From assembly GCA_014706295.1 (NCBI GenBank), contig JACSVZ010000007.1, positions 2,935,199-2,999,198 of the forward strand: a stretch of DNA of 64,000 nt, in the 5' to 3' direction. Each line of letters begins with the position of its first letter. Position 1 is the first letter of the stretch. Of this stretch, positions 50,167-60,682 are shown in pieces. Under the pieces are notes generated by a model. The model ran no database searches. It saw only the letters and a program-made list of their open reading frames with translations, and was not told where the DNA came from. The translations under genes and the position numbers were made by a program. The stretch is from Lycocorax pyrrhopterus obiensis. Lineage: Eukaryota > Chordata > Aves > Passeriformes > Paradisaeidae.

Positions 50167-51224
50167 TGAGACAACATTGTATCTGAAAACCGTTTATTGG
50201 TAACGAAAAAAAGTTGCCCTACTAAAGAGGACTAGAAAAGACAGAAAATGAGGAAGGAAAATGGAGAACGATGGGTGGGGAGACAGACAGGAAAAGCGGG
50301 CGTTACCACCAGGGAGTTGGGGCGTGCCATCGACGTCCAAGCGTCAGAGGGTGTGTGCATGCTGCCTGCTAGAGAGCCTGCGCGGCTCCACAGGCACGGC
50401 TCCCGAGGCGACGGGCGCCTGGAGACGCGGTGAGTGGGGGTCGGGCAGGAGGTGCGCGACCCTGGACAGGATCGCGGTGGGGATCGCAGCAGTGGGCTGG
50501 ATCGGAGGCAGGCAGGGTTGGTTGCAGGTGGCTCAGGCAGGAACACAGGAATGAAGCAGGCAGGGCGTCGGTCAGGGACATAGGGAGGCAGGACAGGCGG
50601 TGGGTGGGACGGGCGAAAAGGTAGGGCAGAACACAGCCTACACTCAAGGCTCGGAGGTCAGCTAGTGTCCCGCCAAGCGCCCAGCGAGAGGGAAGGTGAG
50701 TACGCGAGGACGAGCAAGGGCCAGCGAGGGCAGAAGAGCCAAAAGGCAGGCTGGAGCCAGGGCAAAAGGGACAAAAAACAGGCTAGGGCCAGGGCAAAAA
50801 GCAGACCTCAGCAGGCTTGAGCCAAAGCAAAACCAGAAGACTCAAAAAGCCCTGACTCAAAAAAGCCCCGAAAAGACAAGACTCAAAAAGCCAAAAAAGC
50901 CCAGAGCTTGTGACGCAGTTATTTTTATGCCCCCTGACCCCTCCTAAAGTCTGCCTGCTGACAGGAGACCACTGGCCCAGTCCAGCCTTCCACTGCAGTC
51001 CATTGGTGGAGACCGTTTGCCATCTGATTGGAGAACTTCTCTGGAGGGTACACTGTCTTTGGTGTTCCCCTGCTGACTGCCTGTCCCGTGTGAGACATGA
51101 AATGGTTGCCAGGTGAAGTCTCCCCAGAGACAAGGCTTTCCCCCATGTTCTCTTAGTTGCCTCCTGCAAGTGGCACGTGTACAACCCCTCCTCCACATGC
51201 CTCTGACAATCAGTGTTGAGACAA
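50167..51224 (-). mobile_element. GC-rich inserted block flanked by an 8-bp direct repeat, unclassified
   Basis: A purine-rich, CpG-bearing block of about 1.04 kb stands out from AT-rich flanks. The identical octamer tgagacaa lies on either side (50,167-50,174 and 51,217-51,224), as after transposition. Read on the minus strand it has promoter-like order: CCAAT at 51,027-51,031 and 51,002-51,006, an AT-rich TATA-like element at 50,919-50,928, then a GC-rich body, then AATAAA at 50,193-50,198. That suggests an LTR or a short transcription unit of about 700 bases. No reading frame in it is convincing. The left flank also contains plus-strand donor-like gtgagt at 50,430 and 50,696. A non-autonomous retroelement or a long LTR are the best guesses. 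Confidence 0.4.
50747..50832. repeat. three-copy degenerate tandem repeat, about 32-33 bp
   Basis: The 21-base core beginning caggctggagcc recurs at 50,747, 50,779 and 50,812 with one to a few changes. The next 70 bases repeat gactcaaaaagcc-type units. It lies inside the GC-rich block. Confidence 0.75.
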
Positions 51225-52342
51225 ATCAAAATTAAATAGGCTCTTCACAGCTTGACAGGCATTTTGTGTGACTAAGTTACCTACTGCCAGATGTACAAAT
51301 ACCAGTTAAGTGACATTTGTCATAGAAAGACAATAAACTCACCTCAGTTTCCTGCCATTAAAAATGTGATTTTCTATTACCACTAGTGTATTTGGAATCT
51401 TTTAGAAGCAAGTTTAGATTTCTTAATCGAATGGTAATATAGCAGATGTCTAGAAGCCCTTTAAATCTGGCAAGCTTCACATAGGGCTTCAAATTTAGTG
51501 ATGAATCTTCCCTTTGAGACATTCAGAAAGTAAAGGCTTAATATTTTTTCCAGTCCCTTGTTTTGACATTTTGAAGAAAAATATTTATAGAATGTCCACA
51601 TACAAAATCCAGGTAGTTATAACCACCATGCTAAAGAAGAGCCTTTGCTTAGGTTAAACACTAAGCATGTGAATAATACTAAAATTATTTGGCAATCCAC
51701 TTACATAAGATGAGAAATTTGTGTACAGAACCAATATGTGGACTACTGGATAGATGAATGTATGAAATACATTATGGAGAAACTTTGAAATTAAATACTT
51801 AGGTGAGTTTAATATGTATATCCAGACCTTTGGATTTCTCCTGCTTCCCCCATTTAGTAAGCTGGAGAAGCTTCTTGGTGGCCTTGAACTTCTAAAGCAA
51901 ATTCTGGTTCTCATGGTCTTGTCTTAAACAGATACCTACAGGAGTACCTGCTATATTTAGTACACAGAGAAAAGCATCCCTGTCCCCAAAGGAACTGGGT
52001 ATTTGGTTCTGGGAAGAGTGCTTTGTTCTAGAATTCCTTATACATTGAAAGATAGGTGGAATAATTTGATCTGACCATTTCTGTTGCTCAGGTGCTTAAA
52101 TTCAAGTGGATGTGAGTACCATGCTTTGTGCTGGACAATTCAGCATTGTCCAGGTGTCAGGCAATGTGACTCATTACCATCAGGTTGATGCCTTAGGTTT
52201 TAACTTTTATATTTTTCAAATCGTGTACTGGCTAGTGTGTAACTCTGAAGTTTCTTGTGCCCTGTTACCTACTGTTCTCTCATGCTGGTTAGACATAACA
52301 AACCTCTCTAGGTTTCCACATCAAGGACACCAGGCCCCAAAA
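51225..52342. other. probable BBOX1 intron 1 sequence, nothing recognised
   Basis: AT-rich sequence between the GC-rich block and the solo LTR. No exon or classifiable repeat seen. Confidence 0.45.
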
Positions 52343-52600
52343 TGTGTAAACTAAAAGCCTCTGAAGGGGGGCAAACTTGGGGTAATTACATTATGAACTG
52401 AGGTTATAATTGGACAATTAACCCCGATATGCAAATGAACCAAACTTACAAAAGTGTGAAGAACTCGTGACCCAGGGTCCCTCTTGGGTGTAGCCTTTTG
52501 ACTGCCCAAGGTGTACCTTGAAGGCCCATCAAATAAATACCTACCTTTATTCCCTTATTCTTATCTAGTCTCTGTTTTTAGGTGGCCTCTCAAGGCATCA
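52343..52600 (+). mobile_element. solo LTR, plus strand
   Basis: A short LTR of about 258 bp. It opens tgtgtaaactaaaagcctct and ends ggtggcctctcaaggcatca. AATAAA lies at about 52,531-52,536 within catcaaataaatacctacc, followed by a T-rich stretch and ctgtttttaggtggcctctc. I recognise this 3' end as a common bird LTR type. No internal ERV sequence is attached and no clean target-site duplication is visible, so the left edge could be off by a few bases. Confidence 0.7.
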
Positions 52601-54371
52601 AGGTAAACTGCTAACCTTGAACAGAGAACTATCCTGAAACGAGTACAAATGTAGCAAAACTTTATAGCATTTTGGAATGGTCTTTTTTTTTTTAAACCCT
52701 GAAGAGTAACACAACTTTGCAGTCATACATAATAAAACTTTGTCCAAGAAATCTCAGGACACTGCAGCCAGTCTTGCAGTATAAATATTTTTACAGTTCA
52801 AAGAAAAATCGCAGTATGGTAGAAATACGCACATATATATTGACATATGTATATTTATGTACACATTTGTATAAAAGAAAATATATTCAATCTGGATACA
52901 AACCCAGTTTGGGATAAAAGATGTTTTAAGTCTGTATGCACAAAACTAGCTGTACTGCATTGCAGGTGGGGGTTAGTAGTTACTGGGTTCCAATGGGACT
53001 TCTATCCACAAACACAAGAAAGAAAAAAAACAGTATTCAGCTTTGCTATACTCAATCAAATGAAATAAAAACAAATGGAGACCTAAGGGTCCTGTGTAAC
53101 CTAGTTTTAAACTGTAGCAAAGGAAAATATTAAAAAACCATCTGATAACTCCAGTAGGCCTTTGTGAGTCAAAATGCTGAAGCCCAGGACATTTTTTGTG
53201 CACAAAGACAACTGGCGAGACTTTGGTCCTGGTAGCATCAATATTTTGCCCTGTGAGTTTAAGAACAAAAAGAAAAGATACTTAATAAATATGCAATATT
53301 TGAAGTTGATAAAGTCTATTAAAATACATTTGTAATGACTTACTGAGTCAGGGAGCCTCCCCTGAATTTTTCTGAATAAGAAAAACATTAGACCAGAACT
53401 TTTCTAATTTTAGGATCTGGATACATCTTCTTTCTGCAGTACAGTATGCAGCTGGCTTTAAATAAGAGTATATCTATAGAAAGCAGTCTGGCTGTGAAAG
53501 GAGAAAGGAACTCTAACAGAACTCTGTTGCTGTTGCTAAAGTCACGTTTACAAAGCTTTTCCTTGCAGGGAAGTAGATCCTGTGTTTTCTATTCCATAGT
53601 ATCCACAGCAGGGGTTATGGTGTATGTACTTTCAAGCTTTAGGTTTTGAACATGGTTGGTAGTAGCTCCTACTTTTGGTTTGTGGAATTCATTTCAAGAT
53701 GTCTTTTTGTGAGAGACTGAAATGTTATGGCTAAGGGCTTAAACGTTGTTACACAGGACTTCTTGCCCTTTATGGCCAAACTGTATAAAGAAACTGCAAC
53801 CACCAAAGCCCACCCCTTCCTGAATATGCCTCCTGACTGGAACTTTGGACTGTGAGTTAAGCTGCCTAAGGGAACATGAGATAAGATAATGGTGACACTA
53901 TTGCCCAGTTACCTCAGGTCTAGGGGGAAGTAAACAAGGCTGAGGGAGAAGAATGTATCCACAAGAAAGTCAGACCCAGCAGCTATCCTGAAAATCAGCT
54001 CTGGCTGGGTTTGGGGTGGGGAAGGTCGTAGCTCACAGACTCATTTGCTGAGGCCAGGTTTGCACATGCTCCCTCCCAAACTAAGGGGAGAGGAGGAGAG
54101 GTTTAGAGGTGTGGCATAATCTCTGGTCAGAGGGAGCAGAAACAAAAGATGGCCAAGATGATGGATCAAATTGAAGGGGTTTTTGAATAGATATGTCTGA
54201 GTATCTGTAAGCAACATATAATGAATTCCTGAAGTCTAGGTAGTAGGAAGGGAGGGGGGAATCATTGTAACACTGTCCTTTTGCTGTACCGATTTCTTCA
54301 GTAATAAGCTGCTCTTCGTGGTGTTTTAGGAGCTCCATGATGGTGTTCTCCTTCTGACGTTTTCAATATAG
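52601..54371 (+). other. BBOX1: end of probable BBOX1 intron 1
   Basis: AT-rich sequence leading to the splice acceptor at 54,370-54,371 (gttttcaatatag). A TATAAAG at about 53,783 within ctgtataaagaaactg might be an alternative promoter or part of an unclassified LTR (about 53,745-54,070). That is not established. Confidence 0.4.
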
Positions 54372-54541
54372 AACCCAAAAGGTGGAGGGCGGTGGCTAAC
54401 GCCTTGCTGAGGACTGGAGTCCCTGGAGGCCGGGTGTGTTGCCTGGTGCCGGTGCAGAAGGGCAGGAGCCTGCTCACTGGGAGTACTCAGCCTTGTAGCT
54501 GGCGTGCTGTGCCAGGGCTCCACGCCGCCCAGCAGCTCAGC
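54372..54541 (+). other. BBOX1: BBOX1 5' UTR part of first coding exon
   Basis: Exon sequence between a pyrimidine-containing acceptor (AG at 54,370-54,371) and the start codon. It contains no ATG in any frame, so scanning ribosomes would reach 54,542 unimpeded. The BBOX1 frame stays open through this leader back to a stop at 54,338-54,340, but without any ATG. Confidence 0.6.
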
Positions 54542-54763
54542 ATGAGCCCAGGGATACAGAAGGTGGAAGCTTTGGACAAGGGCCATTTTGTCTGCGTAGA
54601 GTGGGAGGACGGAAGTAAGAGCAGCTACCCCTGTGTCTGGCTGAGGGACAACTGCCAGTGTCCCCTCTGCTTCCTGCCCTCCGCCGGAGCGCGCAGGCTG
54701 CTCTTCGAGGATCTGGATGTGAACATCGTGGTGAAGCAGGTTGCTCTGGCAGATAGAGAAAAG
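54542..54763 (+). CDS. BBOX1: gamma-butyrobetaine dioxygenase, coding exon 1 (partial gene)
   Basis: Encodes residues 1-74 of BBOX1. This cytosolic Fe(II)/2-oxoglutarate dioxygenase converts gamma-butyrobetaine to L-carnitine, the last step of carnitine synthesis. The start is fixed by alignment: human begins M-A-C-T-I-Q-K-A-E-A-L and this exon M-S-P-G-I-Q-K-V-E-A-L. The ATG has A at -3. The N-terminal zinc-binding domain is evident: the VWLRDNCQCPLC stretch (32-43) places zinc ligands C38, C40 and C43 at the same numbers as in human, and LDVNI (58-62) is shared. A one-residue insertion lies around residues 66-72. The exon ends in phase 0 at aag|gtattt. The catalytic double-stranded beta-helix lies in later exons outside the window. 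Confidence 0.95.
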
Positions 54764-56421
54764 GTATTTGAAGCAAACCATCATTCACCTTCTCATGAAA
54801 CTTGTCTAACAATGCTTATTAATCTAAATTCGAGACACTTCCAAGCTGTACTCTAATCACAGTTTGCTTATTTGCAAACCTTAACAGGTATTTGCAAAGC
54901 TTTTAGGAAAAATCGCAATTTGGGGAACTCGGATCTTTCTACCTTCATGTGAAGCTTCACTTTATAGATATTATGTAGAGGCTGCATAAACCCAGGCTTC
55001 AGCTTTTGTAATATAATAATACTTTTAAAAATTCTACCATATGCTTCTTCATCACTAGTTGTTGAAAATATAGACATTTCCTGGACATTTAATTACACTT
55101 ACACTTTTTCCTCTCTTTATTCTTTAAGTAAATGGCTTGAAAATATGAAAAACAAATGGCAAAACGATGATGACCTTAATCCATAACAAAAATATCAGCT
55201 CATTAGCAAATTTTCAATGTAAAGTAAACTTCATCTTAGAGTGAACACTCAAACCAAAGTTGAATCCAGTAATCAGAATTGGCCTAATGTCTGTATCCCC
55301 GTCTACCTATCTACATTAACATTTCTTCCTGAAAAAGGGAAGGTTATCGAGCAAGAGAGGATAGTAGCTGCCCTCTTTATGAATTTCATTCTTTCCTGAT
55401 ATATAAAAACCTAGTATATTATTTAGATTGTTTATGTTTTATTAAAAGCAGTACATGGCTCCTTTGGCAAACTAATTTCCTTAATTTTACACTTAAAGAT
55501 GTTTTAAACATGTTGAATATGCAGCAGTCAACCCTGGGGCAGCTGGGGCAGCCTTGCTGCAAGGGCAGTTTGCAAAGGCTGACCTATGTAGGAGTGTCTC
55601 AGCCACAGGTTAAGGGTCTCTGGTGAGGAATTCTGGGATCCCAAGTTGATTGTAGACAAAATTAATGCAATGTAAATTCATTATTTGATTAGGCAAATTA
55701 GGAATTTTCTGCTTCCACTTATATTCAGAAACTGATGAAAGCACAGCACTAATACTAAAATGATACTAGTGTTTTACCATCATGTGAATGAGTAGAATCA
55801 TGTGAATTGGGAATTGATACCTACTCATCTGCCTTAAAAATTCAGCTAAGGGTCTGTGCTGGACTGAGCTCTTTCAGTTCATAACAAGCGAAGCTATATG
55901 CTTTCTTTCCATGTTTTTTTCAGGAATTGAAAAACCAAACACTTTTTAAAAATTTATTTGATAGAGGGAAGACTTTTCAAAAGTAGTAGACAGATTTCTC
56001 TCCTAACACAAGGTCCTTGTCTGTCTTGTTCTTTTTCTTTCCTCACAAGCTGTCGGTGTTTTGCAAGATATTTTTGCTCTTCTGAGGTGGGGTGAAGTGC
56101 TCTCCCCAGTGATATGTGTCAGTTTTTACAATTCCCTTCTTTCTGTTAAGTGCAGCTCCCACAGTGGAAACAGTCCACACAAACCAGCAAATTAGGTCAT
56201 GGCTTGAAATAAAAATGAGCATTTATAAAAAGTGTCAGAATTTGAATGGTGTTCAGGTTGGGTTTTCATTACTTGTTTGCTATCATGCTTCAGGGAAAGC
56301 TTAACTCTTATATTACTGATCTAAGTATTATAATTTCTGCAGTTTCTAAGTTTTGTTGCTGTTCTAGGTGATGTTTTTTAAGTTTTTTTTTCTAAACTCA
56401 CCTTTTCCTTTGTGTTGAAAG
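54764..56421 (+). other. BBOX1: BBOX1 intron between coding exons 1 and 2
   Basis: About 1.66 kb from donor gtattt to acceptor tgttgaaag. AT-rich, with no repeat element that I can classify. Confidence 0.85.
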
Positions 56422-56536
56422 ATCTCTATTACATGGCCTGATGAACACACAAGTGTATATGAAGCTGAGTGGTTGAAAAAACGATGCTTCTCGGAAGAAG
56501 CCAGAGCTGTAATGCGAGCAGATTTATTTTTACCAG
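56422..56536 (+). CDS. BBOX1: gamma-butyrobetaine dioxygenase, coding exon 2
   Basis: Continues exon 1 in phase 0 after acceptor AG at 56,420-56,421. It encodes residues 75-112 plus the first base of the next codon. ITWPDEH (77-83) supplies His83, equivalent to the fourth zinc ligand His82 of the human enzyme, shifted by one because of the insertion in exon 1. EAEWLKKRCFSEEAR matches the human segment closely. The exon ends cca-g|gtagga, leaving phase 1, which fits the human continuation Pro-Glu-Cys (G|AA TGC). The next exon was not found in the remaining 7.4 kb. Confidence 0.95.
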
Positions 56537-59500
56537 GTAGGAATTAAACCCATGTCTGCCATGCTTGTGTCAAATGCAAGGGGTTTGACACTGATAGTCC
56601 TGGCTAGATGTGCCTGTATGAGGACCAAGTCTACCCAGCTGAAGCAGTGGCAACGACCCTTAGTGCCCAGTGCCAGGCTGTGCATGCACGACAGGGACCT
56701 GTGATTATCTTTTCCCTCTTCTACCTTCTATACCTGAGTTTAGTACAACTATAGTATAACAAGAGAAGTACAACTGATTGGGCTGCATGTACTTTCCTAA
56801 AAGCCTTTTCTTTCCAGAAGGTGTTAGAAGGTCTCACAAATGAGCCATGGACCAGCAGTGGTCTGTGACTATGCAAGTGTGTGAGTGCTGTTTAAACTAT
56901 TTAAATTTTTCTAAATTTTTCTAAAAAGAGAGATAATTTGGAATTGCAAGGGAGTTACAACTGAAATATTTTTTTCTGTTTTCATGGCCTTCTTGTTAAA
57001 AAGTAACTGTGTAGCATAGCAGTGTGTAGTGCTGAAGTTGAGGTTGTGTTTGCTTTGCTTCCCATGCATATTTTAGTGGTAGACTGTCTTTTGATTACGA
57101 AGTATTTTGTACAACTGTCTTTGCAACATTTACCCTGTACAAATCACTAACCCTTTTAAGTGAATAATTATAAGCCCACTAGGTTTTGGCATGATGCACA
57201 TCATCATTCCTTTGACAGCCTTTAGACTGAGCATGAAAGTGTGAAAGCTTGCAAGATACCTGCGATTGCTCTTGACAGTGTTCCTGTGAGATCTGCTGTT
57301 GCAGAAAGCTGTGCATCTGTATTCAGTGTTAAGACAGTATCTGTTAAAATAGGACATTACTGGTTTAAAACTTAAATGATGAGTAATATTTCCATTCATT
57401 TCAGTGGATGCTACAACAGACTCTTTATAGTTCAGAATGGAACTTTTTCCCCCTGGTAATATAAAAATTTATATCTACTTTAATTTTGGCAAAAATAAAC
57501 TGTTGTGTTTACTATTTGAAGAGTTTGGCATGCTTCCAGAGTGAATATGGTGAAGATACAAACCTCATTCAGGGAAACTAGACTTGATTTTTCAGGTAGT
57601 AAGAACATTTATTTGTAAAAATTAATATGCTGTGAAAGCTAGCAGGATGTTTTGTAGCCTTCAAAGGGATCAAAGTAAATTGAACATTGCTTTAATTAAT
57701 ACCCAGACAAAATAATCTAGATCTCTGGTTGTGTTCATTGGCAAAGGTATTAATTACTGAGATTTCAATATTTCAGATGTAATGCTCCTTTTTTCACCTA
57801 TTATGAAGTCTTAACTGGCTGTGATTTGCCTTCACATGCATGCATTTGCACAGTGCTTACTCTTGGCGTCTAAATACAATGCATGTTTTGGAAGCCAGTT
57901 CTCTCCTCTGCCACTGCTCTTCTCCATTGGAGCCATCCAGGTGAAAATATACACCAAAGATCTGTTTCATTCTTCTTCAAATTCTGTTTCACGTGGTAGG
58001 TCTGAAGAAATTAAGTATATAAACATTACACCAATTAACTGGCTTTTTTTAGTGGTGTCATTCAGCTTTTCCTCATATTCTCAGCTCTTCCTCATATTCT
58101 TAGACAAGCCCTGGCTCATTATGATTTACACTGTCTTGCAAAAAAAAAGGCTGCAGCCCGTGAGTTTGCTTGCTGGCTGTTAAAGATCTGTTTCTCATTG
58201 TGCATTGTGTTAAGTTTAGAACACACTCCTTGTGGTCAGTGGAGCTGCACATTGCAAATTACATGCCCTTAAGTAGCTAATCATATCCCAGCAGTATAGT
58301 GTTAACAGACAGTGATATGGAATTCCAGCCCTGTATGCTGGTTCAACAAAAAGGAACGCAAGCTCACCAGACTGCTGTAGTTAAAGGTTAACCTTCACTG
58401 CTGACATTATCACAGCTGTGGCTAATCTTTTTTTCTTTTGCAAGTGGTTATTTGCTTTTAGTGTTGCTTTTTTAAAAAATATTTTTTTCCTTATAGTTCT
58501 GATTCAAAAAATGTAGATGTCACGCACCGTGTTAAACCCAAAAAGAAGAGTAGGTCAGATTTTCAGTGCATGATGAAGTGACTTTAAATAGCTCTATGGC
58601 AGTATGTTTCCCTTTTAAAACATTACCAGATCCTATCCATGCAATATGCAAAATCAAAATCTGCTATTTGTGTATATCAAGGCTCATTTCAGCCCAGCTT
58701 ACAAGATGCTCCCAAAAGAACAGCAAAAGAGCCATGTTCTACTTCTACAGCTGTGGTGTCTCAAAGATACTCTCCTTTTTCTTTCTGTTTACTTGAGTTC
58801 TGCCCAGCAGATGTCACAGGAATGATTTACCATGTCTGTAATTCAGATGCTGGGTGTAATAGAGGATGCTTGTGAGAGACACTGAGTAAGCCAGTATCCA
58901 GTATCTAACTTCATTGCATTTGCTGAGGTTAATTTTCCAACATGCTGGCATACCAACAACAGGATGGGGTTGGGGTGGAAAATTAGATAACATCAAAATA
59001 ATATTTTCCTGTTGGGTAAAAGAGAAGATTCTGCAGAGCTAGTATGTAGTGGTACTTAATATTTTTAACCTTAGGTTAGGTTAAGGTTTTAACAGCAGTT
59101 TAAAGGTTTCAGATGATGATAGTTCTTTAAAATGTGGTAATATGATAGTGGATATATATCCAGCTCCACAAAAGTTTGAATCAGGATGTTAACAGCATCA
59201 ATGGTGTTTTCGGTTTCTCTGCTAGGTCCTGAGAGATGATAATTTTAGGAGGATGAAGTTAAAAGTAGTTTTTTACTTAAAAAGTTTAGTCATTTGAATT
59301 TATCCTGCAGTAATAACTAGTAAGAGCTTAACGACATGAGTTAGGCTGCCATATACAGAACTCACAATACAGCAAAAATACACTTGGCTTTCAACAAACA
59401 TTAAAATATGTGCTGTAGACAAAATAATTTTAGATTATGTAATTTAATCTATGGTGTCTAGACTTTCTTACATGACTCCAGAAGTTTTTGATCAACATTG

Positions 59501-59850
59501 TCCCAACCTGTGTAGTAAATGCTGGATAATTCCAAGTGTTTGTTGATGGATGCGCACCATCTGCAGGTACTGGGCAAAGGGCATCTTCTCATTTTATGCA
59601 AACTCTAATGTAGTTATGACTAACCTGGTGTGATCAAGAAATGGGATTTTTGGTTTCTCTTTCTTTTTCCCCCCAAATTATTGTTCTGAAATTATTGAAA
59701 GAGGCATTAATTCTTTCAAAAGTATTTCATTCTTCCCATTTTGAAAAGCACATAGATCTGAGGGTTTAGTAGTCATAACATAAATTATCAATAAAGACAC
59801 AAAATAATTCTACAAGACTTCTTTTTATCCTGTATGTTTTTCAGTTACAT
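56537..59850 (+). other. BBOX1: BBOX1 intron after coding exon 2, first part
   Basis: Intron sequence. A 19-bp tandem duplication lies at 58,062-58,099. No further exon or classifiable repeat seen. Confidence 0.75.
58062..58099. repeat. 19-bp tandem duplication
   Basis: tcagcttttcctcatattc is followed directly by tcagctcttcctcatattc, differing at one base. Confidence 0.9.
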
Positions 59851-60682
59851 TTGCAGAGGGACCCGGACAGGTAGAGGGCCCTGGACAGGCTGGATAGATG
59901 GGCTGAATTCAACAATATGAGGTTTAACAAAACCAATTGCCAGGTCCTGCACTTTGGCCACAACAATCCCCTGTAGTGCTACAGGTTGAGGACAGAGTGA
60001 CTGGACAACAGCCAGGCAGAAAGGGACCTGGGGGTACTGATTGACAGCAGACTCAACATGAGCCAGCAGTGTGCCCTAGTGGCCAAGAAGGCCAGGGGCA
60101 TCCTGACCTCTATCAAGAATAGTGTGGCCAGCAGGACCAGGGAAGTGAGTCTTTCCCTGTACTCGGGACTGGTTAGTTCACACCTTGAGTGCTGTGTCCG
60201 GTTGTGGGCCCCTCAGTTTAGGAAGGATGTTTAGGAGCATGTCCAGAGAAGAGCAACAAGGCTGCTGAAGGATCGAGAATACAAGCCCTATGAAGAGTGG
60301 CTCAGGGAGCTGCAGTTGTTTAGCCTGGAGGAGGTTCAGGGGTGACCTTAATGCTCTGGGCATCTCCCTGAAAGGAGGTTGTAGCCAGCTGAGTGTCAGT
60401 CTCTTCTCCCAGGCAACCAGTGACAGAACAAGAGGACACAGTCTTAAGATGCACATGGGGAGGATCAGGTTGGACATCAGGAAGAATTTCTTCACAGAAG
60501 GGGTGGTTGGGCATTGGAATGGCCTGCGCAGGGAGGTGGTAGAGTGACTGTGCCTGGAGGTGTTTAAGAAAAGGCTGGGTATGACACCCAGTGATCTAGT
60601 TGACAAGGTGGTGTTTGGTCATAGATTGGACTTCATGATCTTAAGGGTCTTTTCCAACCTAGCTGATTCTGTGGTTTTGTGA
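59851..60682 (+). mobile_element. CR1 LINE, about 830 bp, end of ORF2 plus 3' UTR
   Basis: The longest CR1 here. Landmarks: agagggccctggacaggctg, aattgccaggtcctgcactt, ccaagaaggccaggggcatc, ctgtgtccggttgtgggccc, agagcaacaaggctgctgaa, gacatcaggaagaatttctt, and a terminal agctgattctgtggttttgt. It contains the tail of the reverse transcriptase reading frame, broken by stops, and the 3' UTR. It is inserted in sense orientation in the BBOX1 intron. Confidence 0.95.

Noticed and set aside
54392..54541. Upstream extension of BBOX1 read as starting with Met
   Set aside because: The codon at 54,392 is GTG and no in-frame ATG exists before 54,542, so the annotated start is 54,542. The odd composition is kept only as a finding.
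54326..54784. 152-codon frame antisense to BBOX1 exon
   Set aside because: Shadow of the real exon; no family resemblance.
59068..59090. Telomere-like ttaggttaggttaagg
   Set aside because: The unit is not TTAGGG and the run is too short.
60178..60606. 142-codon minus frame and overlapping plus frames
   Set aside because: They lie within the CR1 element; the plus frame is a broken remnant of its reverse transcriptase end.
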